NCBI GenBank assembly: GCA_017403285.1 | Contig: JAFQOI010000082.1 | Location: forward strand, 1 to 44,764 | Reading direction: 5' to 3' | DNA length: 44,764 bases | Source of the DNA: a bacterium | Lineage (GTDB): Bacteria; Cyanobacteriota; Vampirovibrionia; Gastranaerophilales; Gastranaerophilaceae | Part shown: positions 35,188 through 43,511 of the stretch, in pieces | How positions within the stretch are numbered: position 1 is the first letter of the stretch | Layout: each line of letters opens with the position of its first letter | Notes under the pieces: model-generated | Told to the model about the DNA's origin: nothing | Seen by the model: the letters and a program-made list of their open reading frames with translations, nothing else | The model's database searches: none | Made by a program: the position numbers and the translations under genes

Positions 35188-36618
35188 CTAATCCTTTTTC
35201 ATCTTTATCAATAAAAGAACTAAAACAATCAGAGATATTATGACTGCAACAATTTCAGCGCTTTGAAGAGACAATCCAAATCCTATTTTGGCATTAAAAA
35301 TAAATGCCATTGTTATAAAGATATAAAACAAAGCAGGAAGGAGTGTCACATAGAAATTTTTCTTATTTTTATACAGATAAATCGTTGCATATAAGAATGT
35401 TGGTACCGCTATTAATTGATTAAAGAAAGTAAAATATCTCCATATAAAAGAGAAACTACCAGCGTTCATTTTTGCCCATACTAAAACTGATAAAATACAT
35501 AAAACAAGAGGAATAACAATTATAAGTCTATTCAAAATTTTCTTTTGCTCAAGATGAAAAGCATCTGCAAGTGTTATTCTAAGACCGCGAAGAGCAGTAT
35601 CGCCTGATGTAATAGGAAGAACAATCACAGCAATTGTTACTAAAAATGCCAAATTAAATGGTACAAATTTATTAGCAATTATATTTACAACATTAGCAGT
35701 TCCTATTAAATTTTGAGGGACCAAATTGAGAGAATAAACATCCATTGCTGCAGCCGCCCATATAATAGCAATTAAAGACTCTAGGCACATCATTCCATAA
35801 AAAACAACTTTTCCATCATATTCACTTTTTACAGTTCTTGAAATAATTGTTGCTTGCGTAGAATGAAAACCTGACAACAAACCACAACTAACAGTCATAA
35901 AGAACATAGGAATTAATGGAATATTATCTGGATGTATATTAAAAGATTTAAAACTTAAATTTTGCAAATTTACTCCATTTATGAAGAAACCAACCAATAT
36001 AAGTCCAGTTCCAAATATCAAAAGAGCACCTAATAGAGGATAAAACTTCCCAATAATTCTATCAATGGGGAACAAAGTAGCAACAATAAAATAAGCTAAA
36101 ATTACAATATAAGATATTAAAACACTGGGATTAGTGATAGAAAAATCTTTAACATTAAAAAATCTTTCAACAAAAATATCACCTGAAGTATAAACAAACA
36201 CAGTTGTTAAAAGCAATAACATAACAGAAACAATAACAATAAACACTCTGAACGTATTTTTTCCGAGATATTTTTCAATCAATCCAGTAATTTGCATTCC
36301 TTTGTTTTTTATTGACAACATGCCAGCAAAGTAGTCATGAACACCGCCAGCAATAATACATCCAATTGGAATTAATAAAAATGCTATAGGTCCAAAAAGA
36401 ATGCCTTGAACTGCTCCTATTATTGGTCCCATTCCTGCGATATTTAACAAATGAATTAGTGCATTTCTTCCTTTCGCCATCGGGATATAATCAACTCCAT
36501 CATTCATTGTCTGTGCTGGGGTTTCATTATCACTAGGACCAATTATTTTTTCTATAAACTTAGAATAAAAAAGATAGCCAAAAAATAAAATAAAAATACC
36601 AATTATAAACGTCTGCAT
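35188..36618 (-). CDS. cstA: Carbon starvation protein A family transporter
   Basis: This 476-residue, highly hydrophobic protein matches the CstA family: N-terminal F-x-x-G-Y-x-(F/Y)-Y-S-K-F-I, then P-S-D-x-x-T-P-A and a D-Y-x-P-M segment, H-L-L-N-I-A-G-x-G-P-I-I-G-A and G-G-V-H-D-Y-F-A-G-M-L-S. About 14 membrane segments. CstA homologues import pyruvate or peptides. E. coli CstA has about 700 residues; this is the shorter type. The start is ATG at 36618 (TTAGG just upstream), not the GTG at 36624. Confidence 0.9.
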   Translation of the reverse strand: MQTFIIGIFILFFGYLFYSKFIEKIIGPSDNETPAQTMNDGVDYIPMAKGRNALIHLLNIAGMGPIIGAVQGILFGPIAFLLIPIGCIIAGGVHDYFAGMLSIKNKGMQITGLIEKYLGKNTFRVFIVIVSVMLLLLTTVFVYTSGDIFVERFFNVKDFSITNPSVLISYIVILAYFIVATLFPIDRIIGKFYPLLGALLIFGTGLILVGFFINGVNLQNLSFKSFNIHPDNIPLIPMFFMTVSCGLLSGFHSTQATIISRTVKSEYDGKVVFYGMMCLESLIAIIWAAAAMDVYSLNLVPQNLIGTANVVNIIANKFVPFNLAFLVTIAVIVLPITSGDTALRGLRITLADAFHLEQKKILNRLIIVIPLVLCILSVLVWAKMNAGSFSFIWRYFTFFNQLIAVPTFLYATIYLYKNKKNFYVTLLPALFYIFITMAFIFNAKIGFGLSLQSAEIVAVIISLIVLVLLLIKMKKD

Positions 36619-36699
36619 ACACACCTAACAAGTATATAGAAACATATATTCAAAATCTAGAAAATATATTACAATAAAAAAAATAAAAAGGGGAACAAG

Positions 36700-38445
36700 A
36701 TGCCAATTTTAGATAAAATAAATTCGCCAAAAGACGTCAAAACACTTTCTTTAACAGAAATGGCAATACTTGCACAAGATATTAGAAATGGAATAATAAA
36801 CAGAGTAAACACAATAGGTGGACATCTTGGTCCAGACTTAGGCATTGTAGAAACAACAATTGCTATGCATTATGTTTTTAATGCACCAGAAGATAAATTT
36901 GTTTTTGATGTTTCACATCAAGTTTACCCACATAAAATGCTTACAGGAAGGAAACAAGGATTTATTGATAAAAATTATTTTTCAAAGATTTCAGGCTACT
37001 CAAATTTTGAAGAAAGTGAATTTGATCATTTCATAATTGGACACACTTCAACATCTATAAGTTTAGCTTGTGGATTAGCGAAAGCAAGAGATATAAAAAA
37101 GGAAAAATACAATGTAATTGCATTAATTGGCGATGGTTCTTTAAGTGGAGGACAAGCCTTTGAAGGATTTAACAATGCAGCAACTTTAAATAGTAATATT
37201 ATAATAATAGTAAACGATAATGAAATGTCCATTGCTCCAAACGAAGGTGGATTATATAAAAATCTTGCAGAACTAAGAAAGTCAAATGGGGAAGCAACAA
37301 ACAACATATTTAAGTCACTCGGTTTTGAATATTACTATCTTGAAGAAGGAAATAATACGGAAAAACTGATCGAATTATTTAAAAAAGTTAAAGACATTGA
37401 AAAACCGACTGTAGTCCACATACATACATTAAAAGGGAAAGGCTATAAACCAGCAGAAGAAAACAAAGAGCCATTTCACTGGACACTTCCAAATTTTTTG
37501 GATAAAAAAAATAATAGCATTGAATGTGAAACTTACGAATCTATTACAAAAGACTATGTAATTAGGAAAAGAGATGAAAATGATCCCATTGTTTTAATCA
37601 ATGCAGCAACTCCTGGAGTTTTTGGTTTCACTCCAGACTATAGAAAAGAACTAGGAAACCATTATACAGATGTTGGTATCGCCGAAGAACACGCAATTGC
37701 GTATGCCTCAGGACTAGCAAAAAATGGTGCTAAGCCAATTCTTGCATTGGTTAGTTCTTTTGTACAACGAACTTATGACCAAATATCACAAGATTTAGCA
37801 TTAAATAACTCTCCAGCGACTATATTGATATATTGGGGAGGCATTTCCAATGCAGATATGACACATCTTTGCACCTTTGACATCCCTTTAATTTCAAACA
37901 TTCCAAATGTTGTATATCTCGCACCTACAAACAAAGAAGAATATATCACTATGCTAGATTGGGCATATAACCAAAATGTATATCCTGTATTCATAAGAGT
38001 TCCATCAAACAATCTTATTTCTACTGGAGAAAAAGATAATACAGATTATTCACAATTAAATAAATATAAAATTGTTTCAAAAGGAGAAAAGATTGCAATT
38101 ATTGCAGCAGGAAGTTTCTTCCCTCTTGGAAAAAATGTACAATCATACATTAAAGAAACAATGGGTATTGATGCAACATTAATTAACCCAAGATTTTTGA
38201 CCGGTGTAGATAAAGAATTATTGGAAGATCTAAAACAAACCCACTCTATTATTATAACCCTTGAAGATGGGGAAATAGATGGTGGTTTTGGTGAAAAAAT
38301 AACAAGATTTTATGGCAATTCTAATATGAAAGTATTAAACTATGGTTCAACAAAAGAATTCACAGATAGAGTACCAATAAAAGAACTTTATGCTCGATAC
38401 CATTTGACAAAAGAACTCATTGTTGAAGATATAAAAAACATCTAA
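36700..38445 (+). CDS. DXS-like transketolase-family enzyme with altered acceptor-site motif
   Basis: The 581-residue protein resembles 1-deoxy-D-xylulose-5-phosphate synthase, the first isoprenoid (MEP) enzyme. It has the N-terminal L-D-K-I-N-S-P-K-D, G-G-H-L-G, S-H-Q-V-Y-P-H-K, the ThDP motif GDG(SLSGGQAFEGFNNAATL)NDN, and the catalytic Glu in D-V-G-I-A-E-E-H-A (Glu329). It differs in the region that is D-R-A-G...G-P-T-H-x-G in DXS: here Y378-W-G-G and M-T-H-L-C, keeping His389. Length is 581 versus about 620-640. A DXS paralogue with another substrate, or a divergent DXS, are both possible. A GGGGA ribosome site precedes the ATG. Other MEP-pathway genes are not in the window. Confidence 0.75.
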   Translation: MPILDKINSPKDVKTLSLTEMAILAQDIRNGIINRVNTIGGHLGPDLGIVETTIAMHYVFNAPEDKFVFDVSHQVYPHKMLTGRKQGFIDKNYFSKISGYSNFEESEFDHFIIGHTSTSISLACGLAKARDIKKEKYNVIALIGDGSLSGGQAFEGFNNAATLNSNIIIIVNDNEMSIAPNEGGLYKNLAELRKSNGEATNNIFKSLGFEYYYLEEGNNTEKLIELFKKVKDIEKPTVVHIHTLKGKGYKPAEENKEPFHWTLPNFLDKKNNSIECETYESITKDYVIRKRDENDPIVLINAATPGVFGFTPDYRKELGNHYTDVGIAEEHAIAYASGLAKNGAKPILALVSSFVQRTYDQISQDLALNNSPATILIYWGGISNADMTHLCTFDIPLISNIPNVVYLAPTNKEEYITMLDWAYNQNVYPVFIRVPSNNLISTGEKDNTDYSQLNKYKIVSKGEKIAIIAAGSFFPLGKNVQSYIKETMGIDATLINPRFLTGVDKELLEDLKQTHSIIITLEDGEIDGGFGEKITRFYGNSNMKVLNYGSTKEFTDRVPIKELYARYHLTKELIVEDIKNI

Positions 38446-38550
38446 CAAAGCCACTGTTCACTCTGTCGAACAAAAGGTGACTAAATGTCACGTTTTGTGA
38501 GAGGGGAGAACCCTGATTTGTGGAACAAATCTGCGTGAGATTCCGAGACA
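38446..38550 (+). other. Structured, GC-richer intergenic stretch
   Basis: The stretch has a near-perfect 12-bp stem (ACAAAAGGTGAC with GTCACGTTTTGT, one mismatch, loop TAAAT), a short GGG/CCC stem, and a 7-bp stem GATTTGT/ACAAATC (loop GGA). It looks visibly less AT-rich than its surroundings. Nothing codes convincingly. It may be a 3'-UTR structure of the upstream gene, a small RNA or a degenerate element. Confidence 0.4.
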
Positions 38551-38599
38551 TAAAAAAAGAGGCTTATCGCCTCTTTAAATGGTGCCACGTCTCGGAATC
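38539..38599. repeat. 11-bp inverted repeat shared with the tRNA-Phe 3' end
   Basis: GATTCCGAGAC (38539-38549) is the exact reverse complement of 38589-38599, which lies in the T-arm and acceptor of tRNA-Phe. The terminator hairpin lies between the two arms. Confidence 0.6.
38556..38576 (-). terminator. Intrinsic terminator of tRNA-Phe
   Basis: AAAGAGGC and GCCTCTTT pair around a 5-base loop. On the minus strand the hairpin continues into an uninterrupted T-run, just after the tRNA-Phe CCA end. Confidence 0.9.
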
Positions 38600-38655
38600 G
38601 AACCAAGGACACAGGGATTTTCAGTCCCTTGCTCTACCAACTGAGCTAACGTGGC
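38580..38655 (-). tRNA. tRNA-Phe (anticodon GAA)
   Basis: A 76-base cloverleaf on the minus strand: acceptor GCCACGT paired with ACGTGGC, D-arm AGCTCAGTTGGTAGAGC, anticodon stem AGGGA/TCCCT around CTGAAAA (anticodon GAA), T-loop TTCGATT, discriminator A and an encoded CCA. Of the three tRNAs in the window it alone encodes CCA. Confidence 0.97.
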
Positions 38656-38670
38656 TCAACCTATGATTTA

Positions 38671-38698
38671 ATAATATCAATTCAAGATTATTAGTCAA
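38671..38698 (-). promoter_or_regulatory. Promoter of tRNA-Phe
   Basis: On the minus strand TTGACT (38698-38693) and TATTAT (38676-38671) are 16 bases apart. Transcription would begin near 38664, about 9 bases before the mature 5' end. Confidence 0.7.
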
Positions 38699-38712
38699 CT
38701 TATTTTTTAGTT

Positions 38713-39837
38713 TTACTTTGAAACATACTCAGAATAAGACATTACAGTGGTTTTTATCCCTTTAATTTTTAGAGACTTGATAAGCCCTATCCGAGATAAC
38801 TGGCATGAAGAAAATAAAATTTTATCACTAATTTCATCATCGACATAAAAAGAGTTATTTATTATTTCTTTAGCAATTTTGGGATATTTAAGAATAAAGA
38901 AATTTTCCATTGAAGAGCAAAGTCCTTTTTTCTTAATTACTTTAGAATTATGAGGGATATAACACTCTGATGTTCTCAATAATGGTTTAAAATATACTGC
39001 TTCAGGGATATTTTCAAAATTAAAGTTATTAATTTTTAAAAATTCGTCAAGAGTAATAAGTTTCGATAAAAAAACATTTGAATTTTGAAATGATTTTATT
39101 GCCTTTTTAAGAGTATCAAAACAACTATCGCAAGAACAAACAATATAATTTACATCAGATGGAATTTTATATAAAATTCTATTCATATTAGAATTTAATT
39201 TTTTAAAATTGCCTTCATTTATATATGGATAGCCACAACAATCAGAAATAATTTTTTCAACAGAAAACCCTAATTTTTCAATTAAATTTAAAGATGCAAT
39301 TTTATCGTTTTTATTTATAAATTTATTTATACACCCTTCAAAATAAACAACTTTTCCTTTTTCCTTTCCTTCCCCAATTTCTCTGCGCTTATTTCTTAAA
39401 ACTTTTTCAGCAAAAAAATCATCAACTAATGTTCCAAGGAACAAAGATTTAAAAGGAAAAATTTTGTATAAAAAGCGAAAAATTCTAAAAAGATTCAGCC
39501 AAACTTTATAGAAGAAAGAGAAATCTAATATTGAATATTTATAATTAAATTTATCTTTTATATTAGAAAAAATATTATACGAATCAATATTGCTAGGGCA
39601 AAAATTTTTACAAGCATTACAGTTCAAACACACATCTAAATTTTTAATAAAATCTTTAGTTATTTTTTTTGAAGAATTATAAAAAGCATTAAGAACAATA
39701 AATCTACCTCTAGAAAGAAACATTTCATTTTTAGTAGCAATAAACACAGGACAAACACTTTTGCACAGCCCACATTTTGAACATTTATAGATTTCTTCTT
39801 TTAAAACAGATTCTTTATTCATAAAATTATTATCCAT
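38713..39837 (-). CDS. GlcF/LutA-like ferredoxin-type Fe-S oxidoreductase subunit
   Basis: This 374-residue protein has two N-terminal [4Fe-4S] ferredoxin motifs, C19-x2-C22-x2-C25-x3-C29 and C70-x2-C73-x2-C76-x3-C80, followed by a CCG-type cysteine-rich domain (F-E-G-C ... D-C-C-G-Y-P-Y ... C-S-C-D-S-C) and a degenerate second one. This is the layout of GlcF (glycolate oxidase) and related Fe-S subunits that pass electrons to quinone. The usual FAD-binding partner (GlcD/LldD type) is not next to it. ATG at 39837 (a second in-frame ATG is at 39822); no ribosome site is visible. It is divergent from lptC. Confidence 0.85.
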   Translation of the reverse strand: MDNNFMNKESVLKEEIYKCSKCGLCKSVCPVFIATKNEMFLSRGRFIVLNAFYNSSKKITKDFIKNLDVCLNCNACKNFCPSNIDSYNIFSNIKDKFNYKYSILDFSFFYKVWLNLFRIFRFLYKIFPFKSLFLGTLVDDFFAEKVLRNKRREIGEGKEKGKVVYFEGCINKFINKNDKIASLNLIEKLGFSVEKIISDCCGYPYINEGNFKKLNSNMNRILYKIPSDVNYIVCSCDSCFDTLKKAIKSFQNSNVFLSKLITLDEFLKINNFNFENIPEAVYFKPLLRTSECYIPHNSKVIKKKGLCSSMENFFILKYPKIAKEIINNSFYVDDEISDKILFSSCQLSRIGLIKSLKIKGIKTTVMSYSEYVSK

Positions 39838-39857
39838 TAAAATAAATGATATAACAA

Positions 39858-39886
39858 TTGCATTTTAGTAATAATTATATGATAAT
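39858..39886 (+). promoter_or_regulatory. Promoter of lptC, probably leaderless
   Basis: TTGCAT (39858-39863) and GATAAT (39881-39886) are 17 bases apart. Transcription would begin about 2 bases before the ATG at 39895, where no Shine-Dalgarno is present. Confidence 0.55.
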
Positions 39887-39890
39887 TATT
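39870..39890. promoter_or_regulatory. Candidate operator: perfect 9-bp inverted repeat
   Basis: AATAATTAT, 3-base spacer ATG, ATAATTATT. It overlaps the -10 box of lptC and lies between divergent genes. Its A/T-only content means it may be chance. Confidence 0.35.
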
Positions 39891-39894
39891 AGTT

Positions 39895-40473
39895 ATGGCA
39901 CTAAAAAAAATATTAACAGATAAAAAAAATCTAGCATATATAATTTTATTTTCAGTAATAACAATTGCTTGTTTATGGGCATTTGTTTCTGCTGGAATGT
40001 TAACAAAATCGTTCAAAAACAAACTTATCGACCAAACATATAAAAATAAAGAAGCAAATGTTGAGAGTTTACTTTTTACTGAAACAAAAGATGGCAAAAA
40101 GTTATGGGAACTATATGCAGATACAGGAACATATAGTGATTTAAGCAATGTTGTTCTACTTGAAGATATCATCGGAAATTTTTACGAAGAAAACAAAGTA
40201 AAAGCCAGCTTCAAAGCAAAAAGAGGAACATACAATACAACAAAAAAAGAAATCATTCTTTATGAGGACATCTTAATTGTATATACAGATGGAACAAACA
40301 TAAGAGCAGAAAAAATAATATATGCAGGGAAAGAAAAAGATATTCTTGCACAAGGGAATGTAAGGATTGAAAAACCTGATGAAGCAGTTATTATGGGTAC
40401 AAAAGCAATATTAAAGGGAGATTTTTCTGATTTTAATATAGAAGGAAGAACTCAATCACAATTTTACATGTAA
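39895..40473 (+). CDS. lptC: LptC, LPS export bridge component
   Basis: This 192-residue protein has a single N-terminal membrane helix (about 15-35) and a periplasmic beta-jellyroll. The pattern W-E-L-Y-A-D-T-G-T-Y, then L-E-D-I-I-G-N-F-Y-E, A-K-R-G-T-Y-N-T-T-K-K-E-I-I-L, and I-R-A-E-K-I-I-Y with D-I-L-A-Q-G-N-V is characteristic of LptC. LptC links the LptBFG ABC transporter to LptA and carries LPS through the periplasm. LptA follows 11 bases later in the same direction. LptBFG are not in the window. Confidence 0.85.
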   Translation: MALKKILTDKKNLAYIILFSVITIACLWAFVSAGMLTKSFKNKLIDQTYKNKEANVESLLFTETKDGKKLWELYADTGTYSDLSNVVLLEDIIGNFYEENKVKASFKAKRGTYNTTKKEIILYEDILIVYTDGTNIRAEKIIYAGKEKDILAQGNVRIEKPDEAVIMGTKAILKGDFSDFNIEGRTQSQFYM

Positions 40474-40484
40474 GAAGGAACGAT

Positions 40485-41435
40485 ATGAAAAAGAAAACAA
40501 GTATATTAGTTGCAAGTTTATTAATAATGTCATTAAGCGCATATGCAAATTCATTAACTGTTGAGTCTGACACACAAGAATTTAATGACACAGAACATAA
40601 AATATACTTGGAGGGTAATGTAAAGGTTAAAACTGGAGACATTAATGTTTTAAGCCCTCGTGCAGTTGTTGATATTGACCCAAAGAACAATAAAGTAAAC
40701 AATGTAAAATTCAAAGATAATGCTTATACATATCAAATGCAAGATGGGAAAATGCACGAGATAAAAGCACAAATACTCGAAATGTCTCTTCTAAAAAAAC
40801 AATTTTCAGCAGATGGAAACACCATTTCAACAATAACAGAGAAAGGGAAACCTGTTGTAATCATTACTGCAGATAAACAAGAATACAATAAGAATACTGG
40901 AGTAATGAAAGCAAATGGAAATGTAAATATTGTTTATAAAGACGTAGAAACATTTTCACAAAGTGCCCTTGTTGACCTTACAAAAGAAAATGATGTAAAA
41001 AGAATACAATTAATTGGGAATGCTCAATTACATCAATCAGGAAGCAAAATCAGTGCAAACAAATTAGATTATGACAACATGAAACAAGAAGCAGTAGCAA
41101 CTGGCAACGTGTTTACGGACATTACAACAGATGACAATAAAAAAATTAAAGTTTGGTCAGATTATCAATCATACGATAAAAAAGCAAACTATATGAGTGC
41201 TTCTGGCTCAACAAAAATTCAATATGAAGACTACACCGCAACTGGACCAAAATTAAATGTTTATCCAGACAAAATTACTAAAAAATTGAATGAAGCAGTT
41301 TTTGTTGGTCGTTCAAAAATAGAAACAAAAGGAAGAACTATAGAAGCAGACAGGATTGTAATTACAATGAATCCTAAAGATTTCAAAGCAGAAGGCAATG
41401 TAAAATCAGTAATACCAAATATTGGCGGAATGTAA
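40485..41435 (+). CDS. lptA: LptA/OstA-like periplasmic LPS transport protein
   Basis: This 316-residue protein has a signal peptide (about 1-21, cut after A-Y-A) and OstA-type beta-jellyroll repeats: L-E-G-N-V-K-V-K-T-G, A-N-G-N-V-N-I-V-Y, A-T-G-N-V-F-T-D and S-A-S-G-S-T-K-I-Q-Y. LptA forms the periplasmic filament between LptC and LptD. It is longer than E. coli LptA (185 residues), so it may contain two OstA-like units and give a longer bridge or hold two positions. A GAAGGA-type site precedes the ATG. It is followed by a strong terminator. Confidence 0.85.
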   Translation: MKKKTSILVASLLIMSLSAYANSLTVESDTQEFNDTEHKIYLEGNVKVKTGDINVLSPRAVVDIDPKNNKVNNVKFKDNAYTYQMQDGKMHEIKAQILEMSLLKKQFSADGNTISTITEKGKPVVIITADKQEYNKNTGVMKANGNVNIVYKDVETFSQSALVDLTKENDVKRIQLIGNAQLHQSGSKISANKLDYDNMKQEAVATGNVFTDITTDDNKKIKVWSDYQSYDKKANYMSASGSTKIQYEDYTATGPKLNVYPDKITKKLNEAVFVGRSKIETKGRTIEADRIVITMNPKDFKAEGNVKSVIPNIGGM

Positions 41436-41447
41436 TAAAATCAAAAT

Positions 41448-41485
41448 AAAGAAATAGCGGATGATCAATCATCCGCTATTTCTTT
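41448..41485. terminator. Strong bidirectional terminator
   Basis: A perfect 17-bp stem, AAAGAAATAGCGGATGA with its reverse complement, and a TCAA loop lies between lptA (plus) and the transporter gene (minus). Confidence 0.85.
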
Positions 41486-41490
41486 ATCAA

Positions 41491-42816
41491 TTACATAAAA
41501 TGTCTTAAATAAATATAAACTGAAGATAGTGCTAAGGAAATAAATACAACAACACATCCATATTTCATAAATTTTAAGAATGGTATTTGATATCCATGTT
41601 TAGCAGCATTTTCTGAAACAATAACATTGGCTGCAGCACCAATTATTGTCAAGTTGCCACCAAGACAAGCACCTAAAGACAAACTCCACCACATGGGAAG
41701 AACAAACTCTCTACTTTGTTGAAGTTCAATTTCATGAATCATAGGTGCCATAGTTGCAGTATAAGGAATATTATCAATTACTCCGGACAATATACCTGAT
41801 GCCCAAAGAATAACAAAAGATGCAATTTCTTGAGAACCTGCGGTAACTTTCAACAACCAATCTGCCATCAATTTAATTCCATCTGCCGCTTCAAAAGCAC
41901 CAATTATAATAAACAAACCAATGAAGAAGAAAATTGTATTCCATTCAACATCTCGAAATGTTTCTTCTGGCTTTTCAAACAATAATAATATTGCAGCACC
42001 AATAAAAGCAATTATAGATGTTGAAATGTGTGTTATATCGTGTGTTAAAAAACCAAGTATAACAAGACCTAAAACGAATAAACTACGTTTCATTAGTTTA
42101 AAATCGGTAATAGTTTTTGAATTATCTATTGTTGCAATACTATCCATTTTTTCCTTTGTTGTTTGCAATTGTTGTTTAAAGCATAGAAATAAAAATGCAA
42201 TTACTGCAACCATAATAACCAAACAAATTAAAGCAAGTTCACGGATAAAGTCCATAAAAGAAAATCCAGCAACACTGCCTATAATAATATTTGGCGGATC
42301 GCCAATTAAAGTTGTAGTTCCACCAATGTTAGAAGAAAAAATTTCAGAAACCAAAAGTGGTATAGGATTTAAATCTAGTTGTTTTGCAACAACAAAAGTA
42401 ATTGGCATAACAAGTATAACAGTTGTTACATTATCTAAGAAAGCAGATAAAATCGCTGTAAAGAAAGAAAGGGCGATAAACACAAATAATGGCTTACCTT
42501 TAGTTAACTTTAAAAGTTCAATTGCAAGCCAAGTAAAGACTCCACTTCTTGTTGTTATATTCACAATAATCATCATTGAAACAAGTAAGAATATAACATT
42601 AAAATCGACAAAATTTATAAAATAAAGTTCATTTAAACCTTCTTCTGCAATTTTATCTTGACTTACAAGACCAGAAAAAATGACAATTGCAGCACCTAAT
42701 AGTGCAATTGTTACTTTTGGTATTTTTTCAATAGCGATGAAAACATACGCCAAAATTAAGATAAACGCAGAAAGAAAGATTGCATGGTTTTGAACTAATT
42801 CATAGAAATTCACCAT
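41491..42816 (-). CDS. ArsB/NhaD-type ion transporter (CitMHS family)
   Basis: This 441-residue membrane protein has about 11-12 transmembrane segments in two pseudo-repeats, with the hallmark S-A-F-L-D-N-V-T-T-V (first half) and G-x-I-D-N-I-P-Y-T-A-T (second half), which place an Asp and Asn in the ion-binding region of NhaD/ArsB-type transporters, and F-S-S-N-I-G-G-T-T-T-L-I-G-D-P-P-N. The G-D-P-P-N motif is shared by Na+/H+ antiporters of the NhaD type. Substrate could be Na+/H+, arsenite or citrate-like ions. The start is ATG at 42816 (AGGAGAG about 10 bases upstream), rather than the longer frame from 42846. No arsR neighbour. Confidence 0.85.
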   Translation of the reverse strand: MVNFYELVQNHAIFLSAFILILAYVFIAIEKIPKVTIALLGAAIVIFSGLVSQDKIAEEGLNELYFINFVDFNVIFLLVSMMIIVNITTRSGVFTWLAIELLKLTKGKPLFVFIALSFFTAILSAFLDNVTTVILVMPITFVVAKQLDLNPIPLLVSEIFSSNIGGTTTLIGDPPNIIIGSVAGFSFMDFIRELALICLVIMVAVIAFLFLCFKQQLQTTKEKMDSIATIDNSKTITDFKLMKRSLFVLGLVILGFLTHDITHISTSIIAFIGAAILLLFEKPEETFRDVEWNTIFFFIGLFIIIGAFEAADGIKLMADWLLKVTAGSQEIASFVILWASGILSGVIDNIPYTATMAPMIHEIELQQSREFVLPMWWSLSLGACLGGNLTIIGAAANVIVSENAAKHGYQIPFLKFMKYGCVVVFISLALSSVYIYLRHFM

Positions 42817-42887
42817 AATAATTCTCTCTCCTAGTGTAATAATCAAAACAATGATAACAAAAACAAAAAATTATTTCATTCACAAAA

Positions 42888-42917
42888 AAGAAGAGGAAAC
42901 TTTCGTTTCCTCTTCTT
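42888..42917 (-). terminator. Terminator of the coiled-coil gene
   Basis: A 13-bp perfect stem, AAGAAGAGGAAAC with GTTTCCTCTTCTT, loop TTTC, followed on the minus strand by TTTTTTGTG. It lies just after the 42934 stop codon. Confidence 0.85.
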
Positions 42918-42933
42918 GCTACCAAATCTGTTC

Positions 42934-43377
42934 CTAGCCCAAACCACTGTATTTTGGATTTGCTCTTTGAATGCCGTCTTGTTCTGCTTTTTCGACTGCC
43001 TCCAACTCTTGTGAAATTTTTGTAATTTGAGTTTCTAGTCTTTTCTTTTGCATTTCTATCATATTTTCTTTTTGAGAAAGTTCATAGTTTTCTTGGTTAA
43101 TTTCTTCTGTCCAAGTAGCATATTTATTCTTAACTTCTTCTATTTGTGCTCTGATATCATCTTTCGCATCATCATTATCCGCATTTGTAAGAGATTTATA
43201 CAAATCAGACAATTCAGTAGATTGAGCCTGATTTATTGATGACAACTGCATATCCAAATCAGTTCCATCTGTTGCAAGTGCAAATTGTCTGTCATCCATT
43301 TGCATTAATTGTAACTGATAAGAATTTAACCTTGAGGTTAATACAACTTTACGTTGAGCAAATACTGCGTATCCCAT
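42934..43377 (-). CDS. Unknown coiled-coil protein, 147 residues
   Basis: MGYAVFAQRKVVLTSRLNSY then Q-rich sequence leads into a long helix (about 80-130) with heptad-like Q-K-K-R-L-E-T-Q-I and A-V-E-K-A-E repeats, and the C terminus N-P-K-Y-S-G-L-G. It is soluble, without a signal peptide. The tail is a fixed-looking motif, possibly a binding tag. I recognise the family as a hypothetical one of this bacterial group. The ribosome site is unclear: AGGAGA abuts the ATG while GGGGA lies at about 10 bases. Confidence 0.55.
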   Translation of the reverse strand: MGYAVFAQRKVVLTSRLNSYQLQLMQMDDRQFALATDGTDLDMQLSSINQAQSTELSDLYKSLTNADNDDAKDDIRAQIEEVKNKYATWTEEINQENYELSQKENMIEMQKKRLETQITKISQELEAVEKAEQDGIQRANPKYSGLG

Positions 43378-43511
43378 TCTCCTGAATCCCCTAATTTATT
43401 CCCCGTACTTTAATAAAAACTTTTTGCGAAGAATTCATGCCTTTTTGAAAGAACTTTTGTAATATTTCTTAACAAAGAACGTCGAAACGCAGTTATAGTT
43501 TGATTTTTATT

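Noticed and set aside
38539-38655. Attachment site of an integrated element at tRNA-Phe
   Set aside because: The 11-base copy of the tRNA end is inverted and only 40 bases away, and no integrase or phage-like genes are present.
41921-42625. 234-residue plus-strand ORF
   Set aside because: It is antisense to the ArsB/NhaD transporter gene, has low-complexity composition and no ribosome site; a shadow of the real gene.
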